From Deinococcus planocerae (lineage in GTDB: Bacteria; Deinococcota; Deinococci; Deinococcales; Deinococcaceae), in the NCBI RefSeq assembly GCF_002869765.1, contig NZ_PNOR01000027.1:1-58576 (forward strand): a stretch of 58,576 nt of DNA, written 5' to 3'. Position numbers and translations under genes: made by a program. Shown here one piece after another: positions 1 through 15,002 of this stretch. Below the pieces are notes generated by a model. That model was given only the letters and a program-made list of their open reading frames with translations. It had not been told where the DNA came from and made no database searches. Within the stretch, counting starts at the first letter, position 1, and each line of letters begins with the position of its first letter.

Positions 1-530
1 CGGGGCGCGGCAACGCGGCCTCGCGCGGCGGCACCAACCCGGCGCGGCGCAAACCCGGCGAGCGGGCGGCGGGCGGCGAGGGGGCCTTTAACCCCGCCAC
101 CGGGCGCAAGGCCCCGCCCCGGGTGGCGAAAAAGCCCCTGCCCGAACTCAAGCGCGTGCAGCTCGACGCGCCGCCGCCGGGGACGGTCTTCCGCGACCGC
201 GACGGCGGGGAGTTGACCTTCCCCGATTCCAGCCTCAAGCGGGTGGCCGCGCGCCTCCTGAGCGCGAGGAACAAGGCGTGGCGCTACCGACCCTTCTCCT
301 TTCCCCTGTTCACCGAGCGGGGCAACGAGCAGACCTTCCACTTCGACTTCTACATCTACGACGCCGAGGACTCGGTGATCCGGCTGATCCTCGTCGTGCC
401 CTTCGAGTCGCGCGAGGTGTGGGACCGCATCGGGCGCTTCAAGCGGCAGTACCCCATGTACACCTACGAGCTGTGGACACCCGAGCGGATGGCGCAGCTC
501 GAGCGGCCCAGGGCGCAGCTCGGGTTCTGA
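1..530 (+). CDS. Partial conserved hypothetical protein, 3' end only
   Basis: The reading frame is open from base 3 to the stop at 528-530, so the gene starts upstream of the window. A GTG at 123 could be an internal start but has no clear ribosome binding site. The first 40 visible residues are Gly/Arg/Ala-rich and look like a flexible linker. The next 130 residues form a globular part with alternating strands, including a segment around FHFDFYIYD and a C-terminal YELWTPERM. The strand pattern and acidic residues faintly resemble a restriction-endonuclease-like fold, but I see no complete PD-(D/E)xK motif. I do not recognise the family. Codon use is typical of the window. Confidence 0.6.
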   Translation, partial: GRGNAASRGGTNPARRKPGERAAGGEGAFNPATGRKAPPRVAKKPLPELKRVQLDAPPPGTVFRDRDGGELTFPDSSLKRVAARLLSARNKAWRYRPFSFPLFTERGNEQTFHFDFYIYDAEDSVIRLILVVPFESREVWDRIGRFKRQYPMYTYELWTPERMAQLERPRAQLGF

Positions 531-633
531 CGCGCGCCTCCCGCCCGACCCCCGCCTTCGAGCCCGTCTTCAAGGACAGCGGGGGGGGTGGGGGTGGCCT
601 GTCAGGTTTGTGTAATTCACCTCGCCCGTGATC

Positions 634-653
634 TGAACCGCTTTTGGTAGCGT
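634..653 (+). promoter_or_regulatory. glgX promoter with LacI-type operator candidate
   Basis: In the 222-base gap before glgX, TGAACCGCTTTTGG (634-647) has the AAnCGnTT core typical of LacI/GalR-family operators. It lies directly against a possible -10 element, TAGCGT (648-653). A closely similar site, TGAATCGTTTGC, occurs at the treZ promoter. No good -35 is visible. The rest of the gap holds a G-rich tract (580-597) and nothing else I recognise. Operator function is inferred. Confidence 0.4.
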
Positions 654-752
654 TCCCAAAGATGGTGGGCGTCTTCCCGGAAGGCTGGGAGGTCGCCTCC
701 CGCTTGTCTGTCTCCCCGTCAGCAACCGGGCCGCGTGCCCGTGGAGGATTCC

Positions 753-2912
<2,160 letters not shown>

Positions 2913-3041
2913 AGGCGGGAAAAGGGGGCCGTGGACGGGCCAAGCGTGCCCGCCTCGGCCCTCTGTGCGGTCTGTTCCCGGCGGCCCTTTCCCGTGACCC
3001 GGCTTGACCCTCCTCTCACGGCCTGAGCGGCCCCGCCTCAC

Positions 3042-3058
3042 TACGCTGAATCGTTTGC
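3042..3058 (+). promoter_or_regulatory. treZ promoter and LacI-type operator candidate
   Basis: TACGCT (3042-3047) is a plausible -10 and is directly overlapped by TGAATCGTTTGC (3047-3058), whose AAnCGnTT-type core matches the site at glgX. A repressor bound here would cover the transcription start. The remainder of the 2913-3098 gap is GC-rich with no other clear signal. Confidence 0.4.
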
Positions 3059-3098
3059 CTCCACCCCCGACGGGTGTGGGGTCCTCAAGGAGTTGCCC

Positions 3099-4898
3099 AT
3101 GACGACGCCGACCTCTGAACCGACGGCCCCGGTCTCCGCCGACGCCCCCGCCCCCCAACTGGGCGCCCACCTTCTTCCGGACGGGAACGGCACGCGCTTC
3201 CGGGTCTGGACGACCACCGCCCGCGAGGTCGCCGCCCGCGTGAACGGCGCGGACCACCCGCTGCGGCCCCTCGGGGGCGGGATCTTCGAGACGAGGCTCC
3301 CCGTCGGCGCGGGGACCCGCTACAAGTTCGTGCTGGACGGTCAGGCGTGGCCCGACCCCTACGCGCGCTTCCTGCCGGGCGGCGTCCACGGCGAGGCGGA
3401 GGTCGTGGACCTGGACGCCTACAGGTGGAAGAACACCGATTGGCGCGGCCTCCCGCTCGGCGAGTGCGTCTTCTACGAGCTGCACGTGGGCACCTTCACG
3501 CCGGAGGGGACCTACCGGGCGGCGATGGCGCGGCTGCCCGACCTCGCGGACCTCGGAGTGACCGCCGTCCAGCTCATGCCGCTGGCGACCTTTCCGGGCA
3601 CGCGCGGCTGGGGGTACGACGGGGTGGCGCTGTCTGCCCCCTATGCCCCCTATGGCCGACCCGAGGACCTGATGGCCTTCGTGGACGCCGCGCATGGGCT
3701 GGGGCTCGCCGTCTTCCTCGACGCCGTGTACAACCACTTCGGGCCGGACGGGAACTATCTGGGCGTCTACAGCCCGGGATACTTCACCAAGCGGTTCCAC
3801 ACCCCCTGGGGCAAGGGCCTGGACTACGCCGAGCCCCACATGCGGCGGCTGATCGTCGAGAGCGCCCGGATGTGGCTGCGCGACTACCGCTTCGACGGGC
3901 TGCGGCTCGACGCCACCCAGGAGATGCAGGACGACTCGCCCACCCACATCCTGCGCGAACTCGCGGACGAGGTGCACGCGCTCGGCGGCACCCACCTCCT
4001 CCTCGCCGAGGACTACCGCAACCTGCCCGAACTCGTGACCGACCATCACCTCGACGGCATGTGGGTGGACGACTTCCACCACGTCCTGCGGGTGACGGTG
4101 GCGGGCGACCGCGACGGCTACTACCGGTATTACGAGGGGGGCGCGGCGGCGGTGGCGAACGTCATTGGCCGCGGCTGGGTCTACGAGGGCCAGGCGTGGG
4201 AGCAGGAGGGCGCCCCGCGTGGCAAGCCCGCCGACGCGCTGAACTCGCCCTCCTTCGTGTACTTCCTCCAGAACCACGACCAGGTGGGCAACCGGGCGGT
4301 GGGGGACCGGATTCACCACCTGGAGCACGTCACGCCCGCCCTCTTCCGGGGCGCCTCCACCCTGCTGCTGAGCCTGCCGACCACGCCGCTGCTGTTCCAG
4401 GGGCAGGAGTGGCTGGCCTCGGCGCCTTTCCCCTTCTTCAGCGACCACCACGGGGAACTGGGCGTGCTCGTCTCCGAGGGCCGCAAGCGCGAGTTCGCCG
4501 CCTTCGAGGGCTTCGGGGGGGACACGGTACTCGACCCCCAGGCGGAGGCGACCTTCAGGCGGGCGAAACTGGACTGGAGCGAGCGCGGGGAGGGTGAACA
4601 CGCGCGCACTCTGGCTCTGTACCGCGACGTGTTGAGGCTGCGACGGGAGGACCCGGTGCTGAGGGACCGCGAGCGCCGCAACCTCACTGCCGGGAACGTG
4701 GGCGACGTGCTGTGGGTCCGGCACGAGACCGAGGAAGGCGAACGCGCGCTGCTGTGGAACCTCGGACAAGCGACGCTCGATCCCCGGGTCCTCCTCCTCT
4801 CGCTCGACCTGCCCTCCGCCGTCCTCTTCCACTCGGAGGGCCGCGAGGACGTCACCCTGGCCCCCGGTGAGGCCGTGCTCCTGAGGTCCCAGCCATGA
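3099..4898 (+). CDS. treZ: Malto-oligosyltrehalose trehalohydrolase TreZ
   Basis: Cytoplasmic GH13 enzyme that releases trehalose from the maltooligosyl-trehalose made by TreY. The ATG at 3099 is preceded by AAGGAG (3087-3092) at a 6-base spacing, giving 599 residues, the usual family length. An N-terminal E-set/CBM48 region (about 20-95) is followed by the catalytic barrel. The nucleophile Asp is in FDGLRLDA near 271, the acid/base Glu in LLAEDYR near 304, and the third carboxylate in QNHDQ near 394. The stop overlaps the treY start in an ATGA, so the two enzymes are translationally coupled, as expected for consecutive steps. Confidence 0.95.
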   Translation: MTTPTSEPTAPVSADAPAPQLGAHLLPDGNGTRFRVWTTTAREVAARVNGADHPLRPLGGGIFETRLPVGAGTRYKFVLDGQAWPDPYARFLPGGVHGEAEVVDLDAYRWKNTDWRGLPLGECVFYELHVGTFTPEGTYRAAMARLPDLADLGVTAVQLMPLATFPGTRGWGYDGVALSAPYAPYGRPEDLMAFVDAAHGLGLAVFLDAVYNHFGPDGNYLGVYSPGYFTKRFHTPWGKGLDYAEPHMRRLIVESARMWLRDYRFDGLRLDATQEMQDDSPTHILRELADEVHALGGTHLLLAEDYRNLPELVTDHHLDGMWVDDFHHVLRVTVAGDRDGYYRYYEGGAAAVANVIGRGWVYEGQAWEQEGAPRGKPADALNSPSFVYFLQNHDQVGNRAVGDRIHHLEHVTPALFRGASTLLLSLPTTPLLFQGQEWLASAPFPFFSDHHGELGVLVSEGRKREFAAFEGFGGDTVLDPQAEATFRRAKLDWSERGEGEHARTLALYRDVLRLRREDPVLRDRERRNLTAGNVGDVLWVRHETEEGERALLWNLGQATLDPRVLLLSLDLPSAVLFHSEGREDVTLAPGEAVLLRSQP

Positions 4899-7756
4899 CC
4901 CAGGTGCTCGAAGCCCCCTCACAAACTTCGTCGTTTACCCCACACCTTCCCTCCTCCACCTACCGCCTCCAGCTCCACGAGGGTTTCGACTTCGCGGCGG
5001 CGCGGCGGGTGCTGCCCTACCTGCGGCGGCTGGGCGTCACCGACGTGTACCTCTCCCCGGTCTGGACGAGCACGCCGGGCTCGACCCACGGCTACGACGT
5101 GACCGACCACGCGGAGGTCAACCCGAGACTCGGCGGCGAGGCGGGATTGCGGAAGTTGGCCGACCGGGCGCACGAACTTGGGCTGCGCTTGATCGTGGAC
5201 TTCGTGCCGAACCACATGGGCATCCAGGGCGGGCACAACCGGTACTGGGAGGACGTGCTCATGCACGGGCGGGCGAGCCGCTACGCGCACTTCTTCGACA
5301 TCTCGTGGCAGCCCCTCAAGCGGGCGCTGGAGAACAAGGTGCTGCTGCCGACCTTGGGCGACCAGTACGGGCGGGTGCTCGAACGGGGCGAACTCAAGCT
5401 GGAGCGAGGCGGGGGCCGCTTCTTCCTGCGCTACTGGGAACGGCGATTGCCGATCTCGCCCCGCAGCCTCGCCGCGCTGCTCGCCCAGGTGGCGGGGCGC
5501 CTCTCTCCGGGAGACGACCACGCCGAACTCGCCTCTATCGCCCGGGCGGCGGCGAGCCTGCCGCGCTCGACCTCCTCGGAACTCACCGACGCCGACCGCC
5601 TCGCCCGCGCGGAGGAGGTGGACGTGATCGCCCGCCGCCTCGCCACCCTCACGGAAGCGTCCAAGACGGTGCGGGAGGCGCTGGACGGCGTGCTGGAGAC
5701 GGCCAATGCCGACCCGGCCCTCCTCGATTCCCTCATTCAGGAGCAGAACTACCGCCTGGCCTCCTGGCGGGTGGCCGCCGAGCAGATCAACTACCGCCGC
5801 TTTTTCGACATCAACGACCTCGCGGCGCTGCGCATGGAGGACCCGCGCGTCTTCACCTGGGCGCACGCCAAACTCTTCGAGCTGGTGCGGGACGGCGTGG
5901 TCTCCGGCGTGCGGCTCGACCACACCGACGGGCTGTACGACCCCGCCGGGTATTTCCGGGCGCTGCAACAGGGGGCCGCGGGGGCGCTGGGCCTGCCCGC
6001 CCCGGGGGAGGACGCCCCGCGGGAGGCGCTGCCCTTCTACGTCGTGGCGGAGAAGATTCTGGAGCCCGGCGAGCGGCTGCCCGAAAGCTGGATGGTCCAC
6101 GGCTCGACCGGGTACGACTTTCTGGCGCAGTTGAACGGCGTCTTCGTGGACGGCGCGAACGAGGAGGAGATCACGGCGATCTACCGCCGCTTCAGCGGGG
6201 ACCGCGAGACCTACCCCGAGCACCTGTACCGGGGCAAGTCCCACATCCAGCGCGTGTCGCTGCCCGGGGAGGTCAACGTTCTCGCCGAGCACCTGGAGCG
6301 GCTGGCGGAAGCCGACCTGCGTTTCCGGGACTTCACCCTGAGCGCCCTGCGCGAGGTCATCCGCGAGGTGATCGCCGCCTTCCCGGTATACCGCACCTAC
6401 GTGCGGGCAGACGGCTCACGCGAGCCCGGCGACAACGCCAAGATCGAGCAGGCGATCCGGGACGCCAAAGCCCACAGCCGCCGCCAGAGCCGCGACCTCG
6501 ACCCCTCCCTCTTCGACTTTCTGGAGGCGGTCCTCAAATTGGGCGCGCCGGACGAGGCCACCCGTGAGCGCTACGCCGACTTCGCCCTCAAGTTCCAGCA
6601 GCTCACGGGCCCGGTGACGGCGAAGGGAGCGGAGGACACGGCCTTTTACCGCTACGGACGGCTGCTCTCCCTGAACGAGGTGGGAGGCGACCCGGCGCAC
6701 TTCGGCACGCCGCCGAAAGCTTTCCACCTGGCGGCGCGTGAGCGGGCGGAACGCTGGCCGGGCGCCCTGCTCGCCGGGAGCACCCACGACACCAAACGCG
6801 GGGAGGACACGCGGGCCCGCATCAGCGTCCTGTCCGAGCTGCCGCAGACGTGGGCGGCGTACCTCAGCGGGTGGCTGCCCCTGGTCCGCACGCTGGAAAC
6901 GCGGACGGACCTGGGACCTGCGCCCTCCGCGCTCGACGTGTACGCCCTGCTGCAAACGGCGCTGGGCGCGTATCCGCTGGACGGCAGGCTCGACGGGTAC
7001 GCCGACCGCCTGAGCGCCTACCTGCTCAAGGCCGCCCGCGAGGCCAAGCTGCGCACGAGCTGGGCCGCCCCCGACGGAGAGTACGAGGCGGCGCTGGACC
7101 GCATGGTGCGTGGGGTGCTGGAAAGCGAGCGGTATCTGGAGGACCTGCGCGAGCTGCACGCCCGCATCAGCCCCTACGGCGCGCAAAACGGCCTCTCGGC
7201 GACGCTCGTGCGCCTGACCGCCCCCGGCGTGCCCGACACGTACCAGGGCTCGGAAGGCTGGAACCAGAGCCTCGTGGACCCCGACAACCGCCGCCCGGTG
7301 GACTACCCCTGGCGCACGCGGACGCTCGCCCGCATCGAGCGGCGGCACGCGGAGAACGGGCTCAAGCTCGCCACCGACCTCCTTTCCGGGTACGAGGACG
7401 GCGGGGTCAAGCTCCTGGTGAGCTGGGCCGCCCTCCAGGCCCGGGCCGCGCACCCAAACCTTTTCGGGCGCGGCAGCTACCGTCCTCTCGGTGCGGGTCG
7501 TCACCTCCTCGCTTTCTCCCGCGAGCACGGGGACGAGGTGGCCGTCACCGTCGCGCCCCGGCTGGTGTGTAGCCTGACGCGGGAGAAGACGGCGTGGGCG
7601 CTCGGCGAGGTGTGGGGCAACCGCCAGCTCACCCTCCCCCGCCCTGGCACCTACGAGAACGTGCTGACGGGCGAGCGCGTGCGGGTGCGCGGCGAGAAGA
7701 TCGCGCTGGCGAAGGTGCTGGAGGACTTCCCGCTGGCGCTGCTCGTGCGGCGCTGA
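4895..7756 (+). CDS. treY: Malto-oligosyltrehalose synthase TreY
   Basis: GH13 intramolecular transglucosidase that turns the reducing-end alpha-1,4 bond of a maltodextrin into an alpha,alpha-1,1 bond, producing the substrate of TreZ. The protein has 953 residues, typical for TreY, which carries large insertions in the barrel. Landmarks are DFVPNHMG near residue 105, the nucleophile Asp in [10 protein letters not shown] at 342, the Glu in VVAEKIL at 386, and the conserved [14 protein letters not shown] segment near 630. The start ATG lies inside the treZ stop (ATGA). No terminator is obvious in the 93 bases before the next gene. Confidence 0.95.
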   Translation: MTQVLEAPSQTSSFTPHLPSSTYRLQLHEGFDFAAARRVLPYLRRLGVTDVYLSPVWTSTPGSTHGYDVTDHAEVNPRLGGEAGLRKLADRAHELGLRLIVDFVPNHMGIQGGHNRYWEDVLMHGRASRYAHFFDISWQPLKRALENKVLLPTLGDQYGRVLERGELKLERGGGRFFLRYWERRLPISPRSLAALLAQVAGRLSPGDDHAELASIARAAASLPRSTSSELTDADRLARAEEVDVIARRLATLTEASKTVREALDGVLETANADPALLDSLIQEQNYRLASWRVAAEQINYRRFFDINDLAALRMEDPRVFTWAHAKLFELVRDGVVSGVRLDHTDGLYDPAGYFRALQQGAAGALGLPAPGEDAPREALPFYVVAEKILEPGERLPESWMVHGSTGYDFLAQLNGVFVDGANEEEITAIYRRFSGDRETYPEHLYRGKSHIQRVSLPGEVNVLAEHLERLAEADLRFRDFTLSALREVIREVIAAFPVYRTYVRADGSREPGDNAKIEQAIRDAKAHSRRQSRDLDPSLFDFLEAVLKLGAPDEATRERYADFALKFQQLTGPVTAKGAEDTAFYRYGRLLSLNEVGGDPAHFGTPPKAFHLAARERAERWPGALLAGSTHDTKRGEDTRARISVLSELPQTWAAYLSGWLPLVRTLETRTDLGPAPSALDVYALLQTALGAYPLDGRLDGYADRLSAYLLKAAREAKLRTSWAAPDGEYEAALDRMVRGVLESERYLEDLRELHARISPYGAQNGLSATLVRLTAPGVPDTYQGSEGWNQSLVDPDNRRPVDYPWRTRTLARIERRHAENGLKLATDLLSGYEDGGVKLLVSWAALQARAAHPNLFGRGSYRPLGAGRHLLAFSREHGDEVAVTVAPRLVCSLTREKTAWALGEVWGNRQLTLPRPGTYENVLTGERVRVRGEKIALAKVLEDFPLALLVRR

Positions 7757-7836
7757 CTTGAGAGGGCGTTCAGGTTTCCTCCACGAACCCGCTCTGGCCG
7801 GGACGAACGCCGGGAACCTTTGACCGCCCCTCCCCG

Positions 7837-7842
7837 TATCCT
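7837..7842 (+). promoter_or_regulatory. Leaderless -10 element for the BI-1 family gene
   Basis: TATCCT ends 7 bases before the ATG at 7850 and there is no separate Shine-Dalgarno site. This fits transcription starting at the start codon. Confidence 0.55.
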
Positions 7843-7849
7843 GAGGTGT

Positions 7850-8545
<696 letters not shown>

Positions 8546-8586
8546 GCGGGGCTAGAAGCTGTTTCAACCGTTCGAAGTCAACGAGT

Positions 8587-8614
8587 ACCCGTACCGAACT
8601 GGTGCGGGTTTTTT
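8587..8614 (+). terminator. Intrinsic terminator after the BI-1 gene
   Basis: ACCCGTACC (8587-8595) and GGTGCGGGT (8601-8609) form a 9-bp stem with one T-G wobble and a 5-base loop, running into a six-T tract ending at 8614. Confidence 0.8.
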
Positions 8615-8688
8615 GTTGCTTACCCGAGAAGTCAGTTGCAAATGACAATCCCACGCGGCTTGGCGACTCGATAACCACGGCCAAACGG

Positions 8689-8694
8689 TAGCAT
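8689..8694 (+). promoter_or_regulatory. Leaderless -10 element for the AT-rich orphan gene
   Basis: TAGCAT lies exactly 6 bases before the GTG at 8701. The change to AT-rich composition begins only some tens of bases downstream, so the promoter looks host-like while the gene does not. Confidence 0.5.
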
Positions 8695-8700
8695 GGGCTC

Positions 8701-9510
8701 GTGCCCCTGCCTGAACTCATACCCTTAGTGCAGCCCGCTGCGGAAGCTGCCAAGAGTGCTTTTAATTGGTCCACTATCGCCCCAGTTGCGACAGGCGCTT
8801 TGATAGCTCTACTGGGTGTTTCACTTACTACTTATGTAAGCTATGTTCTGAAAAATAGAGAGCTTGATAGACAAGATAAGACTTTGTATAAGCAAAGAGT
8901 GTATGAATCCTCCGATAAACTGATAGAATCCTTGAGTCGCGTGAATAAAGAGTATGTAGATTGGCTTATACATCATAGCGATGTCGTAGTTACCTTTTCA
9001 ACAGCTAATGTATTCTATAATATCTATATTACTAAAGAAGGCGCAGAGGGGCTGTTGTCGGAAACCATAAAAAGCTATGCGCTAGCAGCCGAGAGGGAAG
9101 AATTGGAACTGAGGCGAAGTTCAATTATGTCAAAGATGCTTGCCAGAAGCAGCACGGATTTGAGACATATTATTCTATGGTTTGATGATAAGGGGCTGCT
9201 AGAGGAATATCGTGATTTCTTACAAAAATCTGCCGCGCAAAACCAAACGCAATTAACACATTATTATCTTCTGGTATCATCCTTAACATCTAGAAGGGCC
9301 GGTCATCCAGAGGACACGATAATAAGGAGGGATATTAATAGAGAAAAACTTAGTGACTACAGGGACAAGTCTTTAGAGGGAATCAATGAGACTATAAGGG
9401 AGGTAGGCAGTAGAACAGAGACAATCATTCAGCAGGTAAAGAGGGAATATACACGTTCAGAGGGTATAACACGTAAAAAAGCGAAGGTTTGGGATAGGCG
9501 TAGACGTTAA
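8701..9510 (+). CDS. AT-rich orphan membrane-anchored helical protein
   Basis: Unrecognised protein of 269 residues. One hydrophobic segment at about residues 27-50 (APVATGALIALLGVSLTTYV onward) is followed by a long, highly charged, mainly helical region and a basic tail (KKAKVWDRRRR). A membrane-anchored cytoplasmic helical domain is the simplest reading. Sampled stretches are about 38-40% GC against roughly 70% for the window, and codon use is unlike every neighbour, so recent horizontal acquisition is likely. The GTG start is supported by the -10 element 6 bases upstream. It sits between the trehalose genes treY and treS without obvious relation to them. Small membrane-anchored helical proteins of this type occur in phage-defence and prophage cargo, but nothing here proves such a role. 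Confidence 0.75.
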   Translation: MPLPELIPLVQPAAEAAKSAFNWSTIAPVATGALIALLGVSLTTYVSYVLKNRELDRQDKTLYKQRVYESSDKLIESLSRVNKEYVDWLIHHSDVVVTFSTANVFYNIYITKEGAEGLLSETIKSYALAAEREELELRRSSIMSKMLARSSTDLRHIILWFDDKGLLEEYRDFLQKSAAQNQTQLTHYYLLVSSLTSRRAGHPEDTIIRRDINREKLSDYRDKSLEGINETIREVGSRTETIIQQVKREYTRSEGITRKKAKVWDRRRR

Positions 9511-9590
9511 TCTCACTTGGAGATGGTCCCGCCCAGGGTGGAGAAATATCAGCAGCCACTTTCCTCATATCTACTAACCTGAACAGCACC

Positions 9591-9608
9591 GATTGAGCGG
9601 TGCAAAGG
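9591..9608. other. Hairpin in the gap between the AT-rich gene and treS
   Basis: GCACCG and CGGTGC form a perfect 6-bp stem around an ATTGAG loop, without a strong T tract on either strand. It lies between convergent genes and could be a weak terminator. I see nothing else in 9511-9658. Confidence 0.3.
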
Positions 9609-9658
9609 GAAAGGTGCCAGATGCAGGATGTCCGGCCCCTCCTCTTTCGTGTCGGCCC

Positions 9659-11338
<1,680 letters not shown>

Positions 11339-11345
11339 GGCGCGC

Positions 11346-11351
11346 AGTCTA
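11346..11351 (-). promoter_or_regulatory. Leaderless -10 element for treS
   Basis: On the minus strand TAGACT ends 7 bases before the treS ATG at 11338. No ribosome binding site is present. Confidence 0.5.
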
Positions 11352-11413
11352 GGGCCCCACCTGGAAATGCTGCCAGGGGGAGGACAGACGCCACACCGCC
11401 GGTCCGCAAAACG

Positions 11414-11436
11414 TGATAAAGATTTATCATTATGAT
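11414..11436 (+). promoter_or_regulatory. znuA promoter with palindromic metal-box candidate
   Basis: TGATAAA-GA-TTTATCA (11414-11429) is a perfect 7-2-7 inverted repeat that abuts a strong -10, TATGAT (11431-11436). AT-rich TGATAA-type palindromes are typical of Fur/Zur-family operators, which would fit a zinc importer repressed when metal is plentiful. The spacing of 2 rather than 1 differs from the classic box. Confidence 0.6.
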
Positions 11437-11467
11437 TCGCGGCGACAACCGGACGGAACACGACCAC

Positions 11468-12403
11468 ATGACGCAGAGGGGGCCGTCCCCCCTCGGGCGC
11501 GGCGCTCTCGCCAGCCTGCTCCTGATCCTGGGGACGGGCACGGCCTCGGCGGCGCCCCTGCCCGTGAGCGCGACGACGACGATCATGGCGGACTTCGTGC
11601 GGGCCGTCGGGGGGAGCCGGGTGAGCGTGAATGTGATCGTGCCCGCGGGCGGCGACACCCACAGTTTTCAGCCCACCACCGCCGCCATTCGCGGGCTCGC
11701 GGGGAGTCGCGCCCTCTTCGCCAACGGGGCGGGGCTGGAACCCTGGCTCCCGAAGCTGAGGGCCGCCGCGCCGAGGGTACCTGTGACGGAGCTGACGGCG
11801 GGCCTGAAGTTGCACGAGGCCGAGCACGAGGAACACGGGGAGGCGGGCCACGGGGGGGAACACGGCCACGGCGACCGCGATCCCCACGCCTGGTGGGACC
11901 CGACGCTCGCCGCCGGGTACGTGCGGAGTGTCCAGACGGTCCTCACACGCCTCGACCCCGCCGGAAAGGCGACGTACGCGAAGAACGCCGCCGCCTACCA
12001 GAAACAACTTCAGGCCCTCGACGCCTACGCGAAAAAACAGTTTGCTACCGTGCCCGCCGCCCGGCGCAAGATCGTCACCAATCACGACAGCCTGCACTAC
12101 CTCGCCGAGCGTTACGGCCTGACTGTCGTCGGCGCCGTCATCCCCGGCCTCGGCACCGAGCGCGAGCCGAGCGCGCGTGAACTCGCCGCCCTCGTGGGAG
12201 CGGTGAAGAAGAGCGGCGCCCGCGTCATCTTCACCGAGAACACCGTGAACGCCCGCCTCGCCCAGACCCTCGCCCGCGAGACCGGCGCGACCATCGCCCC
12301 GCCCCTCTACACCGACGCCCTGGGACCCAAGGGCAGTGCAGGCGACACCTTCTTGAAGGCGTTCCGGGCGAACGTGGACACGATGGTGCGGGCGCTGCGC
12401 TGA
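11468..12403 (+). CDS. znuA: Zinc ABC transporter substrate-binding protein ZnuA
   Basis: Cluster A-I (TroA-like) binding protein that captures zinc outside the cytoplasmic membrane. From the ATG at 11468 it has 311 residues and begins with a good signal peptide ([12 protein letters not shown], hydrophobic core, ASA-A cleavage region near residue 30). An in-frame ATG at 11432 overlaps the -10 element and is rejected. A His/Glu/Gly-rich loop ([18 protein letters not shown], around residues 119-136), diagnostic for zinc-specific members, precedes DPHAWWDP. Other ligand-region motifs are [10 protein letters not shown] and [15 protein letters not shown]. The manganese-type alternative is less likely because of the His-rich loop. 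znuC and znuB follow. Confidence 0.9.
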   Translation: MTQRGPSPLGRGALASLLLILGTGTASAAPLPVSATTTIMADFVRAVGGSRVSVNVIVPAGGDTHSFQPTTAAIRGLAGSRALFANGAGLEPWLPKLRAAAPRVPVTELTAGLKLHEAEHEEHGEAGHGGEHGHGDRDPHAWWDPTLAAGYVRSVQTVLTRLDPAGKATYAKNAAAYQKQLQALDAYAKKQFATVPAARRKIVTNHDSLHYLAERYGLTVVGAVIPGLGTEREPSARELAALVGAVKKSGARVIFTENTVNARLAQTLARETGATIAPPLYTDALGPKGSAGDTFLKAFRANVDTMVRALR

Positions 12404-12414
12404 GGGGGTCGGGG

Positions 12415-12465
12415 GGTCGAGTCAAGCTCCGGCTTCTCGACTCCTGACTCCTCGACTCCTCGACC
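12415..12465 (+). repeat. Tandem TCGACTCC-type short repeat upstream of znuC
   Basis: TCGACTCC, TGACTCC, TCGACTCC and TCGACC follow one another between 12437 and 12465, preceded by GGTCGAGTC at 12416. The same unit occurs in the opposite orientation at 13259-13293, just before znuB. Confidence 0.7.
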
Positions 12466-12505
12466 GCTCTTGATTCCAGCCTCGCAATATCAACCCTCTT
12501 CGCGC

Positions 12506-12511
12506 TATCCT
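12506..12511 (+). promoter_or_regulatory. Leaderless -10 element for znuC
   Basis: TATCCT lies 6 bases before the ATG at 12518. It implies that znuC, and probably znuB, can be transcribed separately from znuA. Confidence 0.5.
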
Positions 12512-12517
12512 CCCCCG

Positions 12518-13240
12518 ATGCTTGGGGTGGAGAATCTGACGGTGCGGTACGGCTCGCACACGGCGCTGGAGGGGGCGACGGTGCGGTTCGCGCCGGGCAG
12601 CTTCACCGCCGTGATCGGGCCGAACGGGGCGGGCAAGAGCACGCTGCTCAAGACGGTGGTGGGGCTGAACGTGCCCTCCTCCGGGCGGGTGAGCTTCGGG
12701 GAAGGGGGAAGCGCGCGGGATGACGTGGCGTATGTGCCGCAGCAGCAGACGCTCGACTGGGCCTTTCCCGTCACCGTCTGGGACGTGGCGATGATGGGCC
12801 GCACCGGTCGGGTGGGCTGGCTGCGCTGGCCGACGCGCGCAGACCGCGAGCGGGTGGCGGACGCCTTGCGGCAGACCGGCGTGTACGAGCTGCGCGGACG
12901 GCACATCGGGGCGCTGAGCGGCGGGCAGCGCCAGCGGGTGCTCCTCGCGCGGATGCTCGCGCGGGACGCCCGGGTCCTCCTCCTCGACGAGCCGCTGACC
13001 GGGGTGGACGCCGCCACGCAGGAGCAACTGATGGCCTTGCTTCGCACCCAGGCCGACGCGGGACGGGCCGTCGTGATGGTCACCCACGACCTGGAGCAGG
13101 CGCGGCGCTGGTGCGACCACCTCGTCCTCGTCAACCGCCGGGTGATTGCCGACGGCACGCCGGAGGAGGTCTACACCCCGCACAACATCGAGGCGACCTT
13201 CAGCTCCAGCCACCTCGGGCACACCCACGCGGAGGCGTGA
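12518..13240 (+). CDS. znuC: Zinc/manganese ABC transporter ATP-binding protein
   Basis: Cytoplasmic ATPase subunit of the metal importer, 240 residues. It shows the Walker A motif GPNGAGKST near residues 36-44, a Q-loop region PQQQTLDW, the ABC signature LSGGQRQR near 135, the Walker B segment RVLLLDEP near 154 and the switch His in VTHD near 189. The start at 12518 begins the conserved [12 protein letters not shown] and is supported by the -10 element. A 114-base gap with short tandem repeats separates it from znuA. Confidence 0.9.
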   Translation: MLGVENLTVRYGSHTALEGATVRFAPGSFTAVIGPNGAGKSTLLKTVVGLNVPSSGRVSFGEGGSARDDVAYVPQQQTLDWAFPVTVWDVAMMGRTGRVGWLRWPTRADRERVADALRQTGVYELRGRHIGALSGGQRQRVLLARMLARDARVLLLDEPLTGVDAATQEQLMALLRTQADAGRAVVMVTHDLEQARRWCDHLVLVNRRVIADGTPEEVYTPHNIEATFSSSHLGHTHAEA

Positions 13241-13258
13241 TGGGGGGCGCAGTTCGCC

Positions 13259-13293
13259 GAGTCGAGGGGTCCAGAAGTCGAGGAGTCGAGGTC
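13259..13293 (+). repeat. AGTCGAGG short tandem repeat between znuC and znuB
   Basis: GAGTCGAGG, GAAGTCGAGG and GAGTCGAGG are iterated here in the opposite orientation to the array at 12415-12465, so the two arrays bracket znuC as inverted repeats. Confidence 0.7.
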
Positions 13294-13316
13294 CCTCTCT
13301 GCCTCCGCTCGACCCC

Positions 13317-14138
<822 letters not shown>

Positions 14139-14152
14139 AAGGGAGCCGAAGT

Positions 14153-14171
14153 AGGAGGCCCCGGCCCTCCT
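14153..14171. terminator. Possible terminator hairpin between znuB and the MerR gene
   Basis: AGGAGG (14153-14158) and CCTCCT (14166-14171) form a 6-bp stem with a GC-rich loop, followed on the plus strand by GGCTTTCC. There is only a short T tract, so it is weak. Confidence 0.35.
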
Positions 14172-14178
14172 GGCTTTC

Positions 14179-14916
14179 CTACTCGCCCGCCGCCGAGATG
14201 TACTCCCACATCGCCTGCATCTCGGGGGTCATGCGGCGTTCGTACCCGCGGTTCAGCCCGTCCTGAATGTCCTGCCGACCGCCCGTGAACTCACGCACGA
14301 GGGCGTGCCAACACTGCGCCAGAGCCTTCACCCTCGGGTCCGTCGGGGGCGTGCCGCGTTCCATCTCGTTCAAGACCTCGGTCATCAGTTCGGGCCACTC
14401 GCGCTGCACCTCCAGGGTGCGGGTCTGGCCGACCGTCTCCGCCCGCCCGCGCAGGTAGGCCATCTGGCCCTCGTCGAAATTCTCAGCTCCGTCCCCGCCG
14501 ACCTCGCGGGCCGTCTCCAACATGTGGTCTACTTTCTCCCGGTTCCGCTCGTTCATCCGAATCACCTCCATGAGTTCCGCCCAGGTGGGCTGCCCCGCAC
14601 GTTCCAGCCGCCGCAGCCGGGCGAGGTACGCCTGCTCCTCCCGCACGCGCGCCTCGACTTGTGCGATGTGCCGCCGCAGCAACCCGGCGGGGTCGTGACC
14701 CGGGTCGTCCAGCACGTGCCGGATGGCTTCCAGGCTCAGGCCAAGCGCCTTGAGGGCCTGAATCTGCCACAGCCGCTCGGCGTCCAGGCGGGAGTACAGG
14801 CGGTGTGCGCCGCTCGTGCGCTCCCCCGGCGTGAGCAGGCCCAGCGCGCCGTAATGGCGCAGGGTCCGGACGCTCAGGCCCGTCTGGCGGGAGAGTTCGC
14901 CGATCTTCACGCGCAT
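14179..14916 (-). CDS. MerR-family regulator with TipAS ligand-binding domain
   Basis: Transcription factor of 245 residues. The N-terminal winged helix-turn-helix (MRVKIGELSRQTGLSVRTLRHY) and dimerisation helix (to about 115) are MerR-type. The C-terminal half matches the TipAS antibiotic-recognition domain, with an EWPELMTEVLNEMERGTPP segment, a FTGGRQDIQDGLNRGY helix and a final MWEYI. In Streptomyces TipAL this domain binds thiopeptides. A Cys at residue 202 lies in the region where thiopeptide contacts occur in TipAS, but I cannot align it to the reactive Cys of TipAL with certainty. GGAGG lies upstream of the ATG. The gene is divergent from an ABC-F gene, a natural candidate target. Confidence 0.88.
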   Translation of the reverse strand: MRVKIGELSRQTGLSVRTLRHYGALGLLTPGERTSGAHRLYSRLDAERLWQIQALKALGLSLEAIRHVLDDPGHDPAGLLRRHIAQVEARVREEQAYLARLRRLERAGQPTWAELMEVIRMNERNREKVDHMLETAREVGGDGAENFDEGQMAYLRGRAETVGQTRTLEVQREWPELMTEVLNEMERGTPPTDPRVKALAQCWHALVREFTGGRQDIQDGLNRGYERRMTPEMQAMWEYISAAGE

Positions 14917-15002
14917 CTCCGTCCTCCCAGCACCTACCCTAGAACCTGACGCGGCGGGAGGTTCAAGCTCGGCAAAATGGCTTACCCGGTGGGAAGCGGG
15001 GG

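Noticed and set aside
8566..8600. GTTCGAAGTC resembling a tRNA T-arm next to the AT-rich gene, a possible attachment site
   Set aside because: No acceptor stem, anticodon arm or CCA-end context is present, and the following hairpin is a simple terminator.
11432..11467. ATG at 11432 as znuA start
   Set aside because: It lies inside the TATGAT -10 element and would put 12 charged residues before a normal signal peptide.
12415..13293. CRISPR-like array
   Set aside because: Units are 7-9 bases and contiguous, without unique spacers; no cas genes are present.
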